DNA from: Pedobacter sp.
Lineage (GTDB): Bacteria; Bacteroidota; Bacteroidia; Sphingobacteriales; Sphingobacteriaceae
Direction: 5' to 3'
DNA: 64,000 bases
Assembly (NCBI RefSeq): GCF_031119335.1
Contig: NZ_JAVHXT010000005.1
Location: forward strand, 62,001-126,000
Shown piece after piece: positions 8,589-17,460 of this stretch. Within the stretch, counting starts at the first letter, position 1. Every line of letters starts with the position of its first letter. The notes beneath the pieces are model-generated. The model was not told the origin of the DNA. It saw only the letters and a program-made list of their open reading frames with translations, and made no database searches. The translations under genes were made by a program, and so were the position numbers.

Positions 8589-9470
8589 TTAATTACTTGG
8601 CGGCGGTAAAAAAGTTTTTTCACTTTGTTTCTTGGCATAATATCTAATCACAAAGAAAGCAACTACACCAGCCAAAACGAACATCCACAATCTAGATAAA
8701 AACAAAATAAACTCTTTGAAATACATCCAGCCATCAACTAAGTTTAAGCCTAGCCTTCTAAAGAAATCTGGTTTGTAATCGTAGATATTGTCATTAGCTA
8801 CAATCATCGTTTTAATGGTATTGTCTTGATAGAAGCTTAAAGAAATAGTGCTGTACTTCACTCGTTTGTCGATGCTCAAATTCTCAATTTTTCTATCCAC
8901 ATAATCATCTTTGATATTAAGCGAAGTTTCTACATTGGCGCTTTTCTTTGTAGCAACTTTGTTGATTCGTTCCACCGCTTCTATCCTATTTTCAGCCTTC
9001 AGCTTGTTTTCTAGGTAATCCATACTCTTGTCTTCCATCTTTAGCGATTGATTATCTACGAAAACAGCCATGCCAGCAACCTGATTAGTAAAATTATCCA
9101 GTTGATCTGATGGAACACGAGCAACCATGTAACCATCCGTTCTATATGAAGTAATTTCTTTTAAGGAATCAGCACTAAATCTAACTTTCTCCGAATTTCG
9201 AATAGTACTGTTGATGTTGAACTCCATCACCAAACCGCCTTGCTTTTTGATGGTAGTACTTAAATCTTCTTTGGTGCGTTGCACATCTTTCACTCTAAAC
9301 CGCATATCAGCAGTTTTGGTCATTTTTTCTACTAATTCTCCATTAGCAATAGCTTCAGCAGTGATGGTGTCGGTAGAAGCATAGTCTACGTTTTCAGCTT
9401 TATGTTCGGCATTACAGCCAGCAAATATGATTGCGGCCAAAGCCACAATGGCAAAATGTCTTTTCATCAT
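8589..9470 (-). CDS. DUF4349 lipoprotein
   Basis: This 293-residue protein has a lipobox (FAGC, Cys near 19), a soluble region of about 230 residues with a coiled-coil-prone middle (LENKLKAENRIEAVERINKV) and a membrane helix near the C-terminus (LWMFVLAGVVAFFVIRYYA), followed by basic residues. This layout, and the motif TADMRFRVKDVQRTKEDL near the start of the domain, fit DUF4349, a family of unknown function found in bacterial envelopes. With lipid at one end and a helix at the other, it may be fixed to the membrane at both ends. The preceding gene on the strand is a small membrane protein across a terminator, so it is probably transcribed alone. Confidence 0.82.
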   Translation of the reverse strand: MMKRHFAIVALAAIIFAGCNAEHKAENVDYASTDTITAEAIANGELVEKMTKTADMRFRVKDVQRTKEDLSTTIKKQGGLVMEFNINSTIRNSEKVRFSADSLKEITSYRTDGYMVARVPSDQLDNFTNQVAGMAVFVDNQSLKMEDKSMDYLENKLKAENRIEAVERINKVATKKSANVETSLNIKDDYVDRKIENLSIDKRVKYSTISLSFYQDNTIKTMIVANDNIYDYKPDFFRRLGLNLVDGWMYFKEFILFLSRLWMFVLAGVVAFFVIRYYAKKQSEKTFLPPPSN

Positions 9471-9596
9471 CTTGTTAAAGGTTTTTAAGTTGTAAACTCA
9501 TCCTTAACAACATTGTCTTAAGCATGCTAATTCCTTAAGGAAGACAATTTGTATAGAGGTTTTATGCTTAATGCTAAAAATCGTTTAAGGTAACCC

Positions 9597-9644
9597 ATGA
9601 CAGTTTTCAGTTGACGGTTTTCAATCGGCAATTTCAAAATCCTT
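9597..9644. repeat. spacer of reiterated short words
   Basis: CAGTTTTCAGTTGACGGTTTTC repeats a CAGTT/GGTTTTC word. It belongs to the class of low-complexity spacers also seen in the atp operon and at 49380 and 57060. Confidence 0.35.
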
Positions 9645-9650
9645 AAGCAT

Positions 9651-9690
9651 AAAAAAATCCCTTCACAACTAACTGCAAAGGGATTTTTCT
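9651..9690 (-). terminator. terminator of the small membrane protein gene
   Basis: AAAAAATCCCTT at the left pairs with AAAGGGATTTTT at the right across a 13-nt loop. It lies 18 bp past the stop at 9708 and has a T-run on both strands. Confidence 0.8.
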
Positions 9691-9707
9691 TTTATAATTT
9701 GATTAAA

Positions 9708-9920
9708 TTATTTTGCGTTCAAAATTTTGAAGGCAGTTACACAGCACATGATGAAACCTACCGCCAAAATTGCCCAAGATATGTACGAAAACAATACAGT
9801 ATCGATAACGAAACGTAAAAATACGCCAATTACAGTAACTACTGTCCATAAAGCAAGTGAAGAATAGATAGCCGAATTATTGGCTGTTTTCATGCTGTTT
9901 TCTCTTTCTTTAGCATCCAT
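9708..9920 (-). CDS. small two-helix membrane protein, unknown function
   Basis: The product has 70 residues with two predicted membrane helices, at about 21-41 and 44-66, and a short charged N-terminus. A second Met at residue 10 is an equally good start. I do not recognise the family. The strong terminator just after it and a clean gap upstream suggest a stand-alone gene. It could be a small inner-membrane subunit or stress protein, but nothing in the sequence decides. Confidence 0.6.
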   Translation of the reverse strand: MDAKERENSMKTANNSAIYSSLALWTVVTVIGVFLRFVIDTVLFSYISWAILAVGFIMCCVTAFKILNAK

Positions 9921-9982
9921 GTTTTCTAATTTTTATTTTGTTGTGGCAAAAATAGTATTTCTTTGAGAAAAACCACTATGTT

Positions 9983-10756
9983 TTAATAACTTTTCAGCTT
10001 TTCTAAACGTTGTTTTGCTCTCTCCTGCTCGTCAAACTTTCCTTCTTTGTAAAGTAGCTTTTCCCAATCGCCGTACATAGGATTAGGCAGCACGATAAAT
10101 TTAGTACCGAATAGATGTTGGTGCGCATCAACTTGCTCTTTGGTATCCTTTCCTTCACGATAGAAAACGTTAGAAAAATCACTCAAATTATCGCCACAAA
10201 GTAACAATACATTGTATTTCTCCAATATCTTATTTCTACGTTCCTGCTTATCAGATGTGGTACTTTTCAACAAAATATGTGCTTCATCCACATTAGGGAA
10301 CCCCAAGCGTTTTAAATTCTCTACAGTACCTTTTCTATCTGCCTCATCACGATTGGTTACATAGAAAGTTTCTACGTTTTTACTAGCAGCAAATTTCAAA
10401 AAAGACAAAGCGCCCGGTACGGTATCAGCCATTGCTTTAGCAGTCCATTCGGTCCAGTGTGCAGGCACATAACTCACACCATGCTGAATTTCGTAGCCTT
10501 GAAACCGTGAATTATCTATAATGGTTTCATCAGCATCTACAATAATGCAGTTAGGTTTACCATTTTGGTTTTCCCATAAGGCCTCTTTTAAGGATAGCCG
10601 AGCGAAGTTATAAGCTTGAAAAGCCAAAGCTCTGTACTCGCCACTATATTGTTGCCATAACACGGCATTTGTCCAATCTCTTTCTGGCTTTACTTTCTGT
10701 GCTGAAGCTAAAGTGGGAATAGCCAACAAGGCGACGATTAAAAATCTAAATTTCAT
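9983..10756 (-). CDS. exported acid phosphatase / 5'-nucleotidase, e(P4) type (HAD superfamily)
   Basis: A 257-residue protein with a signal peptide ending near ASAQ. The HAD motif I, DADETIIDNS, supplies the nucleophile and acid Asp; VTNRDEADRKGTVENLKRLGF carries motif II and the following helix, and LLLCGDNLSDFSNVF carries the metal-binding Asp residues. The family (class B/C acid phosphatases, Haemophilus e(P4)) dephosphorylates nucleotides such as NMN and AMP in the periplasm. Unlike e(P4) itself, the leader has no lipobox Cys, so this protein is probably soluble. It has its own gap on both sides and no evident operon partner. Confidence 0.87.
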   Translation of the reverse strand: MKFRFLIVALLAIPTLASAQKVKPERDWTNAVLWQQYSGEYRALAFQAYNFARLSLKEALWENQNGKPNCIIVDADETIIDNSRFQGYEIQHGVSYVPAHWTEWTAKAMADTVPGALSFLKFAASKNVETFYVTNRDEADRKGTVENLKRLGFPNVDEAHILLKSTTSDKQERRNKILEKYNVLLLCGDNLSDFSNVFYREGKDTKEQVDAHQHLFGTKFIVLPNPMYGDWEKLLYKEGKFDEQERAKQRLEKLKSY

Positions 10757-10858
10757 ACCTGATAAATAAAATTCAAAAGTATAAAGTTAAATATTAAAAC
10801 CCATACCTATATTCAAATGAATTGATAGTCAATTTGAAATAATTTTGGTTTACAAAAA

Positions 10859-11986
10859 CTATGATTTCAAGAACAAACCCCTATCAACTTTTGAAACAAA
10901 CATACTTGTTATGTTTTGATACGCTTGTGTAAATGTCACAGGAATTTTTGCCTTTTTATTTTCGTTCCATTTAAATTCTACAACAAATAGTTTATCTCCC
11001 TGCTGTTCAATATAATCTATCTCTTGTTGTTGTGTGGTGCGCCAAAAAAAGCATTTCGCTTCTATCTGATTTTGATGTAGATACTTTATCCTTTCCGAAA
11101 TCATATAATTTTCGAAAAGAGCTCCCACATCATTTCTATTTGACATTGAATTAAAATTTCTGGTAATGGCGTTGATTATTCCAGTATCGTAAAAATAAAT
11201 TTTCCTTCCTTTTTTGATTTCATTACGCACATTCCCAGAAAATGCCGGTAAAGAAAAAATCACAAATGTTTTTTCCAACAAATCAATGTAACGCTCAACT
11301 GTTTTTTGGTCTGCTTTTACCAACTGCGCCAGTTCCGAAAAATTAACTTCACTGCCTACTTGTAGTGCCAAAGCCTTCACTATCTTTTCAAAAAGTAATG
11401 GTTTCTTAACATCCTCCAAAGCAAATAAATCTTTATACAAATAACTATCTGCTAATAACTTCAAATGTTCTTCGGCATTTGGCATATCATTAATTACTTC
11501 TGGGTAAGAACCATATCGTAGTCTCTGCTCCAATAAACGGTCTTCGGTTAAAAAATCCGTCTCTTCAACGAGTTCTGCATAAGAAAAAGGCAACAGCATC
11601 ATTTCGTACTTACGTCCTGTTAACGGCTCATTGATTTTTCCAACCAGTTCAAATGCTGATGAACCCGTCGCTATCACTTGTACATGCTTAAACCTATCTA
11701 CAATAATCTTGATGAGCAATCCAACCTCGTTAATACGTTGGGCTTCATCTATAAAAAGTATTTCGAAACCTTCAAGCAACTGCGCTAATTGTGCTGCATT
11801 TGGTTTAGCTAAACTATCTCTTACATCGGCATCATCGCCATTAAGGAATAATGTTTTTTTATTAACCTTAGCCAATAATTGTTCTACAAATGTAGTTTTA
11901 CCAGTTTGCCTAGGGCCAAATACAATAAAAGCTTTGCCCTTAAAAAGGCGTGCCATGGCATATTCTAGCTGTTTCCTTACAATCAT
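10859..11986 (-). CDS. AAA ATPase with C-terminal DUF4143
   Basis: The product has 375 residues. The N-terminal AAA_14 domain shows Walker A FGPRQTGKTTF near 23-33 and Walker B ILFIDEAQRI near 74-83. A DUF4143 domain of the winged-helix plus nuclease-like type follows (FSELAQLVKADQKTVERYIDLLEKTFVIF). The C-terminal part holds FFWRTTQQQEIDYIEQ and VVEFKWNE, which resembles the E-x-K core of PD-(D/E)XK nucleases. The cellular role of this common, often multi-copy family is not settled. Three copies of a dyad motif lie directly upstream, suggesting autoregulation. Confidence 0.85.
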   Translation of the reverse strand: MIVRKQLEYAMARLFKGKAFIVFGPRQTGKTTFVEQLLAKVNKKTLFLNGDDADVRDSLAKPNAAQLAQLLEGFEILFIDEAQRINEVGLLIKIIVDRFKHVQVIATGSSAFELVGKINEPLTGRKYEMMLLPFSYAELVEETDFLTEDRLLEQRLRYGSYPEVINDMPNAEEHLKLLADSYLYKDLFALEDVKKPLLFEKIVKALALQVGSEVNFSELAQLVKADQKTVERYIDLLEKTFVIFSLPAFSGNVRNEIKKGRKIYFYDTGIINAITRNFNSMSNRNDVGALFENYMISERIKYLHQNQIEAKCFFWRTTQQQEIDYIEQQGDKLFVVEFKWNENKKAKIPVTFTQAYQNITSMFVSKVDRGLFLKS

Positions 11987-12013
11987 TTTAAATCATCTAA
12001 CATACAAAAGTAT

Positions 12014-12093
12014 AATAATTTTGGATTACAATCCAAAAAAAACATAATAATTTTGGATTACAATCCAAAAAAAACATAATAATTTTGGATTTA
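12014..12093. promoter_or_regulatory. tandem 32-bp repeat carrying a perfect palindrome, upstream of the DUF4143 ATPase gene
   Basis: Two complete 32-bp units (12014-12045, 12046-12077) and a third partial unit end before 12093. Each complete unit carries TTTTGGATTACAATCCAAAA, a 20-bp dyad with a 2-bp centre. Unit length is about three helical turns, so the dyads face the same side of the DNA. They start 28 bp before the ATPase start codon, where an operator would be. No spacers are present, so this is not a CRISPR. Confidence 0.6.
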
Positions 12094-12111
12094 AAAAAAT
12101 CAACACATTAA

Positions 12112-12140
12112 AAAACCCTTACCGAAAAACGATAAGGGTC
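12112..12140 (-). terminator. terminator of the atp operon
   Basis: On the minus strand the hairpin pairs CCCTTATCG with CGGTAAGGG around a TTTTT loop and is followed by TTTTTT. It lies about 40 bp after the atpG stop and marks the operon end, so atpD and atpC do not follow. Confidence 0.85.
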
Positions 12141-12152
12141 AGTATTTTTCAA

Positions 12153-12179
12153 GTCCCCTTTAGGGGATTTAGGGGTTTA
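12153..12179. repeat. CCCC-type dispersed repeat overlapping the atpG stop codon
   Basis: The repeat reads GTCCCCTTTAGGGGAT then TTAGGGGTTTA. Its last three bases (12177-12179) are the complement of the atpG TAA stop. Near-identical copies lie at 38034-38057 and 47638-47664; degenerate ones at 25933-25955, 26043-26073, 44587-44619 and 56174-56198. Confidence 0.75.
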
Positions 12180-13058
12180 CCCATTCAATGCAGCCGCACC
12201 ACTTACAATCTCAGTTAACTCAGTTGTAATTGCCGCCTGACGTGCTTGGTTATAAGACAATTTCAATGCTTTCAATAAATCACCAGCATTTTCAGTTGCT
12301 TTATCCATTGAAGTCATACGAGCACCATGCTCAGAAGCATGAGAATCTAATACCGCTTTATACAGCTGAATTTTGATTGACTTAGGGATCAATTGAGAAA
12401 CAATCTCTTCTTGATTTGGCTCTAAAATATAATCAACATTAGAAGCCTTAACTTCTACCACTCCTTCTGTTTTAGGCAATGGCAACAATTGCTCGGTAGT
12501 GATAATTTGTACAGCAGCATTTTTAAACTGATTGTACACCAACTCTACCTTGTCAAACTCGCCTTTTTCGAAACCAGCCATAATAGCCTCGGTAATTTTA
12601 GTTACATTTTCGAAAGTAAGTGCTTGGTAAACATCGTTATTATTACCTATTACTTTGTAATTACGTTTCTCGTAAAAATCTTGAGTTTTCTTTCCAATAG
12701 AAACGATACTTACATTACCATTTTTAAGCTGCTCGCTATATTTTTCGGCAATTAAGTTATTTGTGGCCTTAATCACGTTCATGTTAAAAGCACCAGCTAA
12801 TCCTCTGTTAGAAGATACAGCAACAATCAACACTTTATTAGGCACTCTTTCGTCAGTAAACGGAGAGGTAGAACCTTCTAAACTCGCAGAAAGATTTCCT
12901 AAAATCTCTTTCAACTTGGTTGCATAAGGACGTAATTGAATGATTGCATTAGTAGCACGCTTCAACTTCGCTGCCGATACCATTTTCATTGCTTTGGTAA
13001 TCTGCTGAGTTGACTGCACAGAGGCAATACGATTTCTTACTTCTTTTAAATTGGCCAT
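12177..13058 (-). CDS. atpG: ATP synthase F1 gamma subunit
   Basis: Gamma is the central rotor shaft of F1. The 293-residue product is close to the usual length. The N-terminal coiled-coil arm is typical (NRIASVQSTQQITKAMKMVS) and the C-terminal arm ends in SYNQARQAAITTELTEIVSG, the second half of the coiled coil. The middle Rossmann-like part has the expected VSSNRGLAGAFNMN. It is the last gene of the operon, followed by a strong terminator. Its stop codon lies inside a dispersed repeat. The atpD and atpC genes for beta and epsilon are not here; in Bacteroidota they are usually a separate pair. Confidence 0.97.
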   Translation of the reverse strand: MANLKEVRNRIASVQSTQQITKAMKMVSAAKLKRATNAIIQLRPYATKLKEILGNLSASLEGSTSPFTDERVPNKVLIVAVSSNRGLAGAFNMNVIKATNNLIAEKYSEQLKNGNVSIVSIGKKTQDFYEKRNYKVIGNNNDVYQALTFENVTKITEAIMAGFEKGEFDKVELVYNQFKNAAVQIITTEQLLPLPKTEGVVEVKASNVDYILEPNQEEIVSQLIPKSIKIQLYKAVLDSHASEHGARMTSMDKATENAGDLLKALKLSYNQARQAAITTELTEIVSGAAALNG

Positions 13059-13077
13059 CTTTTAGTATAGTGTAATG

Positions 13078-13131
13078 AGTATTGCGTATTGCGGCTGATT
13101 TCTCAATACGCAATACGCTGTTCTCAATACT
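13078..13131. repeat. reiterated-word spacer between atpA and atpG
   Basis: AGTATTGCGTATTGCGG faces CTCAATACGCAATACGC as an inverted pair, with a third CTCAATAC at the end. The word GTATTGCG and its complement make up most of the gap. Confidence 0.6.
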
Positions 13132-13136
13132 AAATT

Positions 13137-14711
13137 TTAGTATTTACTTGAAATTTCTTTTGCTACAGTTTCCAATACACCTGTAATTGTGTCATCAAAT
13201 TTACCAGCTTTTAATGCTGCTAAAGTTTCTGGATGACGCAATTCTAATGCTTGTAAGTAGTCGTTTTCAAATTCTTTCACTTTGCTTGTAGGTACGCTAC
13301 GCATCAAGTTTTTAGTACCAGCGTAAACAATAGCTACTTGTTTCTCTACTGTAAATGGAGAGAATTGAGCTTGTTTCAACATTTCTACGTTACGAGCACC
13401 TTTATCAAGTACAGATTTAGTAGCAGCATCTAAATCAGAACCGAATTTAGAGAAAGCCTCTAACTCACGGTATTGTGCTTGGTCTAACTTTAAAGTACCA
13501 GCAACTTTTTTCATTGATTTAATTTGTGCGTTACCACCTACACGTGATACCGAGATACCTACGTTAATTGCCGGACGGATACCAGAGTTAAACAAGTTAG
13601 ACTCTAAGAAGATCTGACCATCAGTAATCGAAATTACGTTAGTAGGGATATATGCAGAAACGTCACCAGCTTGAGTTTCGATAATTGGCAATGCAGTTAA
13701 TGAACCACCACCTTTAACGATACCTTTGATAGACTCTGGCAAATCGTTCATGTTTCTAGCGATATCATCGTTAGCGTTGATTTTCGCAGCTCTTTCTAAC
13801 AAACGACTGTGTAAGTAGAATACGTCACCTGGATAAGCCTCACGACCTGGAGGACGTTTCAATAATAAAGAAACCTCACGGTAAGCCACAGCTTGTTTAG
13901 ATAAATCATCATAAACAATTAAAGCTGGACGTCCAGTATCACGGAAGAACTCACCAATTGCAGCACCCGCAAACGGAGAGTAGAACTGTAATGGAGCAGG
14001 CTCAGCCGCAGATGCAGAAACAACTACTGTATATGGCATTGCACCATTCTCTTCTAAAGTACGTACAATATTTGCTACGGTACTTGCTTTCTGTCCGCAA
14101 GCAACATAGATACAGAAAACTGGCTGACCAGCCTCATAAAATTCTTTTTGGTTGATGATCGTATCGATACAAACCGCAGTTTTACCAATTTGACGGTCAC
14201 CAATAACCAACTCACGCTGACCACGACCAATTGGAATCATCGCATCAATAGCTTTGATACCAGTTTGCAACGGCTCGTTTACTGGCTGACGATAGATTAC
14301 CCCAGGAGCTTTACGCTCTAAAGGCATTTCGTAAGTAGCACCAGCGATAGGTCCTTTACCATCAATTGGCTCACCTAATGTGTTTACTACACGACCAAGC
14401 ATACCTTCGCCAACTTTAATCGAAGCAATTTTCTTAGTACGTTTAATGGTATCACCTTCTTTGATCTCATCAGATGGGCCCAATAATACCACACCCACGT
14501 TATCTTCTTCAAGGTTTAATACAATTCCTTGCAAACCGTTTGCAAACTCAACAAGCTCACCACTTTGAACTTTAGTTAAGCCGTAAACACGAGCAATACC
14601 ATCGCCCACTTGCAATACAGTACCAACTTCTTCAAGTTCAGCTTCTGATTTGAAGCCGGCCAATTGCTGTCTGATAATTGCCGAAACTTCGTCTGGTCTT
14701 ACCTCTACCAT
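13137..14711 (-). CDS. atpA: ATP synthase F1 alpha subunit
   Basis: This 524-residue subunit alternates with beta in the F1 hexamer and carries the non-catalytic nucleotide site. The P-loop GDRQIGKT is at 171-178. The alpha-specific stretch [20 protein letters not shown] and the family signature [14 protein letters not shown] are intact. Length and N-terminal sequence ([13 protein letters not shown]) are normal. It lies between atpH and atpG in the operon, with reiterated-word spacers on both sides. Confidence 0.98.
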   Translation of the reverse strand: MVEVRPDEVSAIIRQQLAGFKSEAELEEVGTVLQVGDGIARVYGLTKVQSGELVEFANGLQGIVLNLEEDNVGVVLLGPSDEIKEGDTIKRTKKIASIKVGEGMLGRVVNTLGEPIDGKGPIAGATYEMPLERKAPGVIYRQPVNEPLQTGIKAIDAMIPIGRGQRELVIGDRQIGKTAVCIDTIINQKEFYEAGQPVFCIYVACGQKASTVANIVRTLEENGAMPYTVVVSASAAEPAPLQFYSPFAGAAIGEFFRDTGRPALIVYDDLSKQAVAYREVSLLLKRPPGREAYPGDVFYLHSRLLERAAKINANDDIARNMNDLPESIKGIVKGGGSLTALPIIETQAGDVSAYIPTNVISITDGQIFLESNLFNSGIRPAINVGISVSRVGGNAQIKSMKKVAGTLKLDQAQYRELEAFSKFGSDLDAATKSVLDKGARNVEMLKQAQFSPFTVEKQVAIVYAGTKNLMRSVPTSKVKEFENDYLQALELRHPETLAALKAGKFDDTITGVLETVAKEISSKY

Positions 14712-14744
14712 AATTTTATGTTATTTTGATATCTTTTTGTAAAT

Positions 14745-14810
14745 GTTTATTGTTTGGCGTTAAGCGTTTGGCGTTTTATCGCAATTCGCTCATCGCAATA
14801 CGCAATACTT
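14745..14810. repeat. reiterated-word spacer between atpH and atpA
   Basis: GGCGTTAAGCGTTTGGCGTTTT is followed by CGCAATTCGCTCATCGCAATACGCAATAC. The words GGCGTT and CGCAATA recur, in the same style as the other two spacers in the operon. Confidence 0.55.
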
Positions 14811-15347
14811 CTATTGCGCAAATTCCTTTTTCAACTTTGTTAAACCACTTGCAATGCTGGCATCAAATTGCTTATCGCCAACTTTCAAGATAAAGCCACC
14901 AATTAATGCTGGATCTACTTTTTCTTTTAATACAACCTCACTAGCAGCTAATTCTTTCTTCACTAATGCAACCACTTCTGCCCTATTAGCCTCAGTTAGT
15001 TCACCTGCCGAAGTTACCTCTGCAGTAACAATACCTTTAATAGCATTGTATTGTGCAATAAATTGCTCCGATGTATCATACAAGATAGAACTACGACCTT
15101 TGCTTACTACCAGTTTAAAGAAACTAGCGGTAATGGCGTGTACTTTACCTCCAAAAATCCCTTGCAAAATACCTTGCTTTTTATCCAAAGGCACAATAGG
15201 GTTTTTAAGGATAGCTTCCAACTCAGAATTATCGTCTACTATCTTTTCAAAAAACACCATATCATTCTTCACTTCCTCTACAGCGTTTTGCTCTTTAGAA
15301 AGATCTAACAATGATTTTGCGTACCTAGCTCCTGCTTTACTTGACAT
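14811..15347 (-). CDS. atpH: ATP synthase F1 delta subunit
   Basis: Delta joins the top of F1 to the b-subunit stalk. I start at the ATG at 15347, giving 178 residues beginning MSSKAGARYAKSLLDLS, the normal delta start; an upstream in-frame ATG at 15374 would add nine residues made of spacer repeat. The N-terminal helical bundle and the C-terminal DPALIGGFILKVGDKQFDASI motif are clear. Its TAG stop (14811-14813) falls at the edge of the next spacer, so the last codons share the spacer word GCAATA. Confidence 0.95.
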   Translation of the reverse strand: MSSKAGARYAKSLLDLSKEQNAVEEVKNDMVFFEKIVDDNSELEAILKNPIVPLDKKQGILQGIFGGKVHAITASFFKLVVSKGRSSILYDTSEQFIAQYNAIKGIVTAEVTSAGELTEANRAEVVALVKKELAASEVVLKEKVDPALIGGFILKVGDKQFDASIASGLTKLKKEFAQ

Positions 15348-15350
15348 ATA

Positions 15351-15421
15351 TTTTTCGTTTAGCGTTGGGCGCATTGCGTATGGCGTTCAAAACGCTTATC
15401 GCTTATCGCCTATCGCAAGAC
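15351..15421. repeat. reiterated-word spacer between atpF and atpH
   Basis: TTTAGCGTTGGGCGCATTGCGTA and GGCGTTCAAAACGCTTATCGC TTATCGCCTATCGC are built from the words GCGTT and TATCGC and their complements. It is the third such spacer in the operon. Confidence 0.55.
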
Positions 15422-15423
15422 TT

Positions 15424-15918
15424 TTAATTTAATTCAACGTCTTTTAACAAATTGTTAACCAACTCTTGTTGCTTAGCTTTATCATCTAACTGCGTACGTA
15501 AAACACGCTCAGCAATATCTAAAGACAAAGCAGAAACCTGACCTTTTAATTCTGCCAAAGCAGCTTTCTTTTGGTTCTCGATTTCGATACGAGCTTTCTC
15601 AATTAATTTAGCACCTTCTGCTTGAGCTTGATTTTTAGCTTCGTTCACAATGCTATCTTTTAAAGATTTAGCTTCTTTCAAGATTTGGTCACGTTCTTCA
15701 CGAGCTTGCTTCATCAAATCCTCATTTTGAGCACTTAAACGAGCCATTTCTTGTCTAGCTAATTCAGCTTTGTTTAAAGCCTCATCAATGCTTTGCTCAC
15801 GATCGTGGATACCTTTCATGATTGGTTTCCAAGCGAATTTGCCTAACAAAAACACTAATACTAAAAACGCAATAGTATTCCAAACTAACAGACCAACTTC
15901 AGGAATTAATAAATCCAT
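15424..15918 (-). CDS. atpF: ATP synthase F0 b subunit
   Basis: The 164-residue b subunit forms the peripheral stalk. One N-terminal membrane helix (VGLLVWNTIAFLVLVFLLGK, about 7-26) is followed by a long charged helix rich in Ala, Glu, Lys and Gln that forms the parallel coiled coil and ends in a delta-binding region. There is one b gene, not a b/b' pair. It follows atpE after a 98-bp gap that holds a stable hairpin. Confidence 0.96.
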   Translation of the reverse strand: MDLLIPEVGLLVWNTIAFLVLVFLLGKFAWKPIMKGIHDREQSIDEALNKAELARQEMARLSAQNEDLMKQAREERDQILKEAKSLKDSIVNEAKNQAQAEGAKLIEKARIEIENQKKAALAELKGQVSALSLDIAERVLRTQLDDKAKQQELVNNLLKDVELN

Positions 15919-15963
15919 CTTATATAATTAATAATATCTTTTAATGTTAAACTTTCTTTAAAC

Positions 15964-15996
15964 AAGCACCTTAGCGGCAACCCCGAAAAGGTGCTT
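15964..15996 (-). promoter_or_regulatory. intra-operon hairpin downstream of atpE
   Basis: AAGCACCTT (15964-15972) pairs with AAGGTGCTT (15988-15996), a 9-bp stem, 20 bp past the atpE stop. The following minus-strand sequence GTTTAAAG is only weakly T-rich. It could be a partial terminator or a 3' stabilising stem that raises atpE output, since the c subunit is needed in many copies. Confidence 0.5.
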
Positions 15997-16016
15997 ATTT
16001 AAAAATTTCTCTTTGA

Positions 16017-16232
<216 letters not shown>

Positions 16233-16264
16233 TTATTTATTATTGTTTAACAATTATGTTCTAA

Positions 16265-17443
16265 TTAATGGTGCTCTTCTACTGCCATACCAATAAACAG
16301 GGCAGAAAGAATAGTGAATATAAACGCTTGAATAAATGCTACCAAGAACTCAATTAAGCCAATGAACACTGCAAAGAAAATTGAAGCAGGTGCAACAGCG
16401 TAAGAGTTAAAGATGAAAATCAAGCATAGTAGCGACATTACCAAAATGTGACCCGCTGTAATGTTTGCGAACAAACGAATAGCTAGAGCGATAGGCTTTG
16501 TAAACATACCGAAAATCTCTACAGGGATCATCAATGGTTTTAACCACCAAGGCACTGGAGGGTTTAAAATGTGTCCCCAGTAATATTTATTTGCTTTAAA
16601 AGTTGTAATTAAGAAAGTAGCAGCCGCTAAAACCACCGTTAAAGCAATGTTACCAGTTACGTTAGCACCTCCCGGGAAGAAAGGAACCAAACCTAACATA
16701 TTGTTTAACCAGATAAAGAAAAACACAGATAACAAATAAGGCATGAAAGCCGCATACTTATGACCTAAGTTTGGTCTAGCAATATCATCACGTACAAAAA
16801 GGATAATCGGCTCTAAAAAAGATTGAATTCCTTTTGGAGCTTTACCAGCTCTTTTCTTGTAACCAGCAGCAACTGTTGTAAATACAATTACCAATACGAT
16901 AATTGACAACAACATACTGAATACGTTTTTAGTGATTGAAAAATCTAAAGGACGAGCGTTGGTTACATACGCTTCACCTTTCTCATCTGTTACATGAGAA
17001 ACATAAGAACCATGTGCATCTGCCGTAGCATTTGCATAGTAAATTTTATTATGAGCAATAGCAAAACGTTGTCCGTTTTTCTCTACCACAACTTTACCAG
17101 CATCATCAAATTGAAAAGCAGATGAACTAAAGGTTACCAAACCGTTGTCTGTCCAAAGGATAATTGGCAAGTGCAGCGTTACACCGTGATCACCGTGACC
17201 GAAAATTGTAAAGAAGTGACTATCGCTAATGTGATGGAAAATAAAAGAAGTAATATCGAAGCCTTTTTCCTCTTTTCCGTGCTCATCACCATGTGCCACT
17301 GGAGCAGCAGCTTCGTGACCATGAGCAGCTACGCTATCAACTTGCGCAAAAGCAGTAGTGTTAAATCCTAAAAACGCAGAAAAAAGCGTAAAAACAACAA
17401 TTAGCCTCTTAACTTTTGACACAAAAACTCGGTTATAATCCAT
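16265..17443 (-). CDS. atpB: ATP synthase F0 a subunit, with long N-terminal extension
   Basis: The 392-residue a subunit provides the proton half-channels next to the c ring. The essential Arg is Arg323 in IALAIRLFANITAGH. The protein is longer than the E. coli subunit because of a signal-like leader (ending TAFAQ) and a periplasmic region of about 130 residues, rich in His (HGHEAAAPVAHGDEHG, FHHISDSHFFTIFGHGDHG). Such extended a subunits are usual in Bacteroidota; the His-rich part has no assigned role. It follows a small membrane protein by 17 bp and precedes atpE. Confidence 0.96.
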   Translation of the reverse strand: MDYNRVFVSKVKRLIVVFTLFSAFLGFNTTAFAQVDSVAAHGHEAAAPVAHGDEHGKEEKGFDITSFIFHHISDSHFFTIFGHGDHGVTLHLPIILWTDNGLVTFSSSAFQFDDAGKVVVEKNGQRFAIAHNKIYYANATADAHGSYVSHVTDEKGEAYVTNARPLDFSITKNVFSMLLSIIVLVIVFTTVAAGYKKRAGKAPKGIQSFLEPIILFVRDDIARPNLGHKYAAFMPYLLSVFFFIWLNNMLGLVPFFPGGANVTGNIALTVVLAAATFLITTFKANKYYWGHILNPPVPWWLKPLMIPVEIFGMFTKPIALAIRLFANITAGHILVMSLLCLIFIFNSYAVAPASIFFAVFIGLIEFLVAFIQAFIFTILSALFIGMAVEEHH

Positions 17444-17460
17444 TTACTCGCAGATTTTTA

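Noticed and set aside
12014..12093. CRISPR-like direct repeats
   Set aside because: The 32-bp units are contiguous with no unique spacers, and no cas genes are present.
14854..15432. Plus-strand open frame of 192 codons
   Set aside because: It is a shadow of atpH and the spacer; the sequence has no family features.
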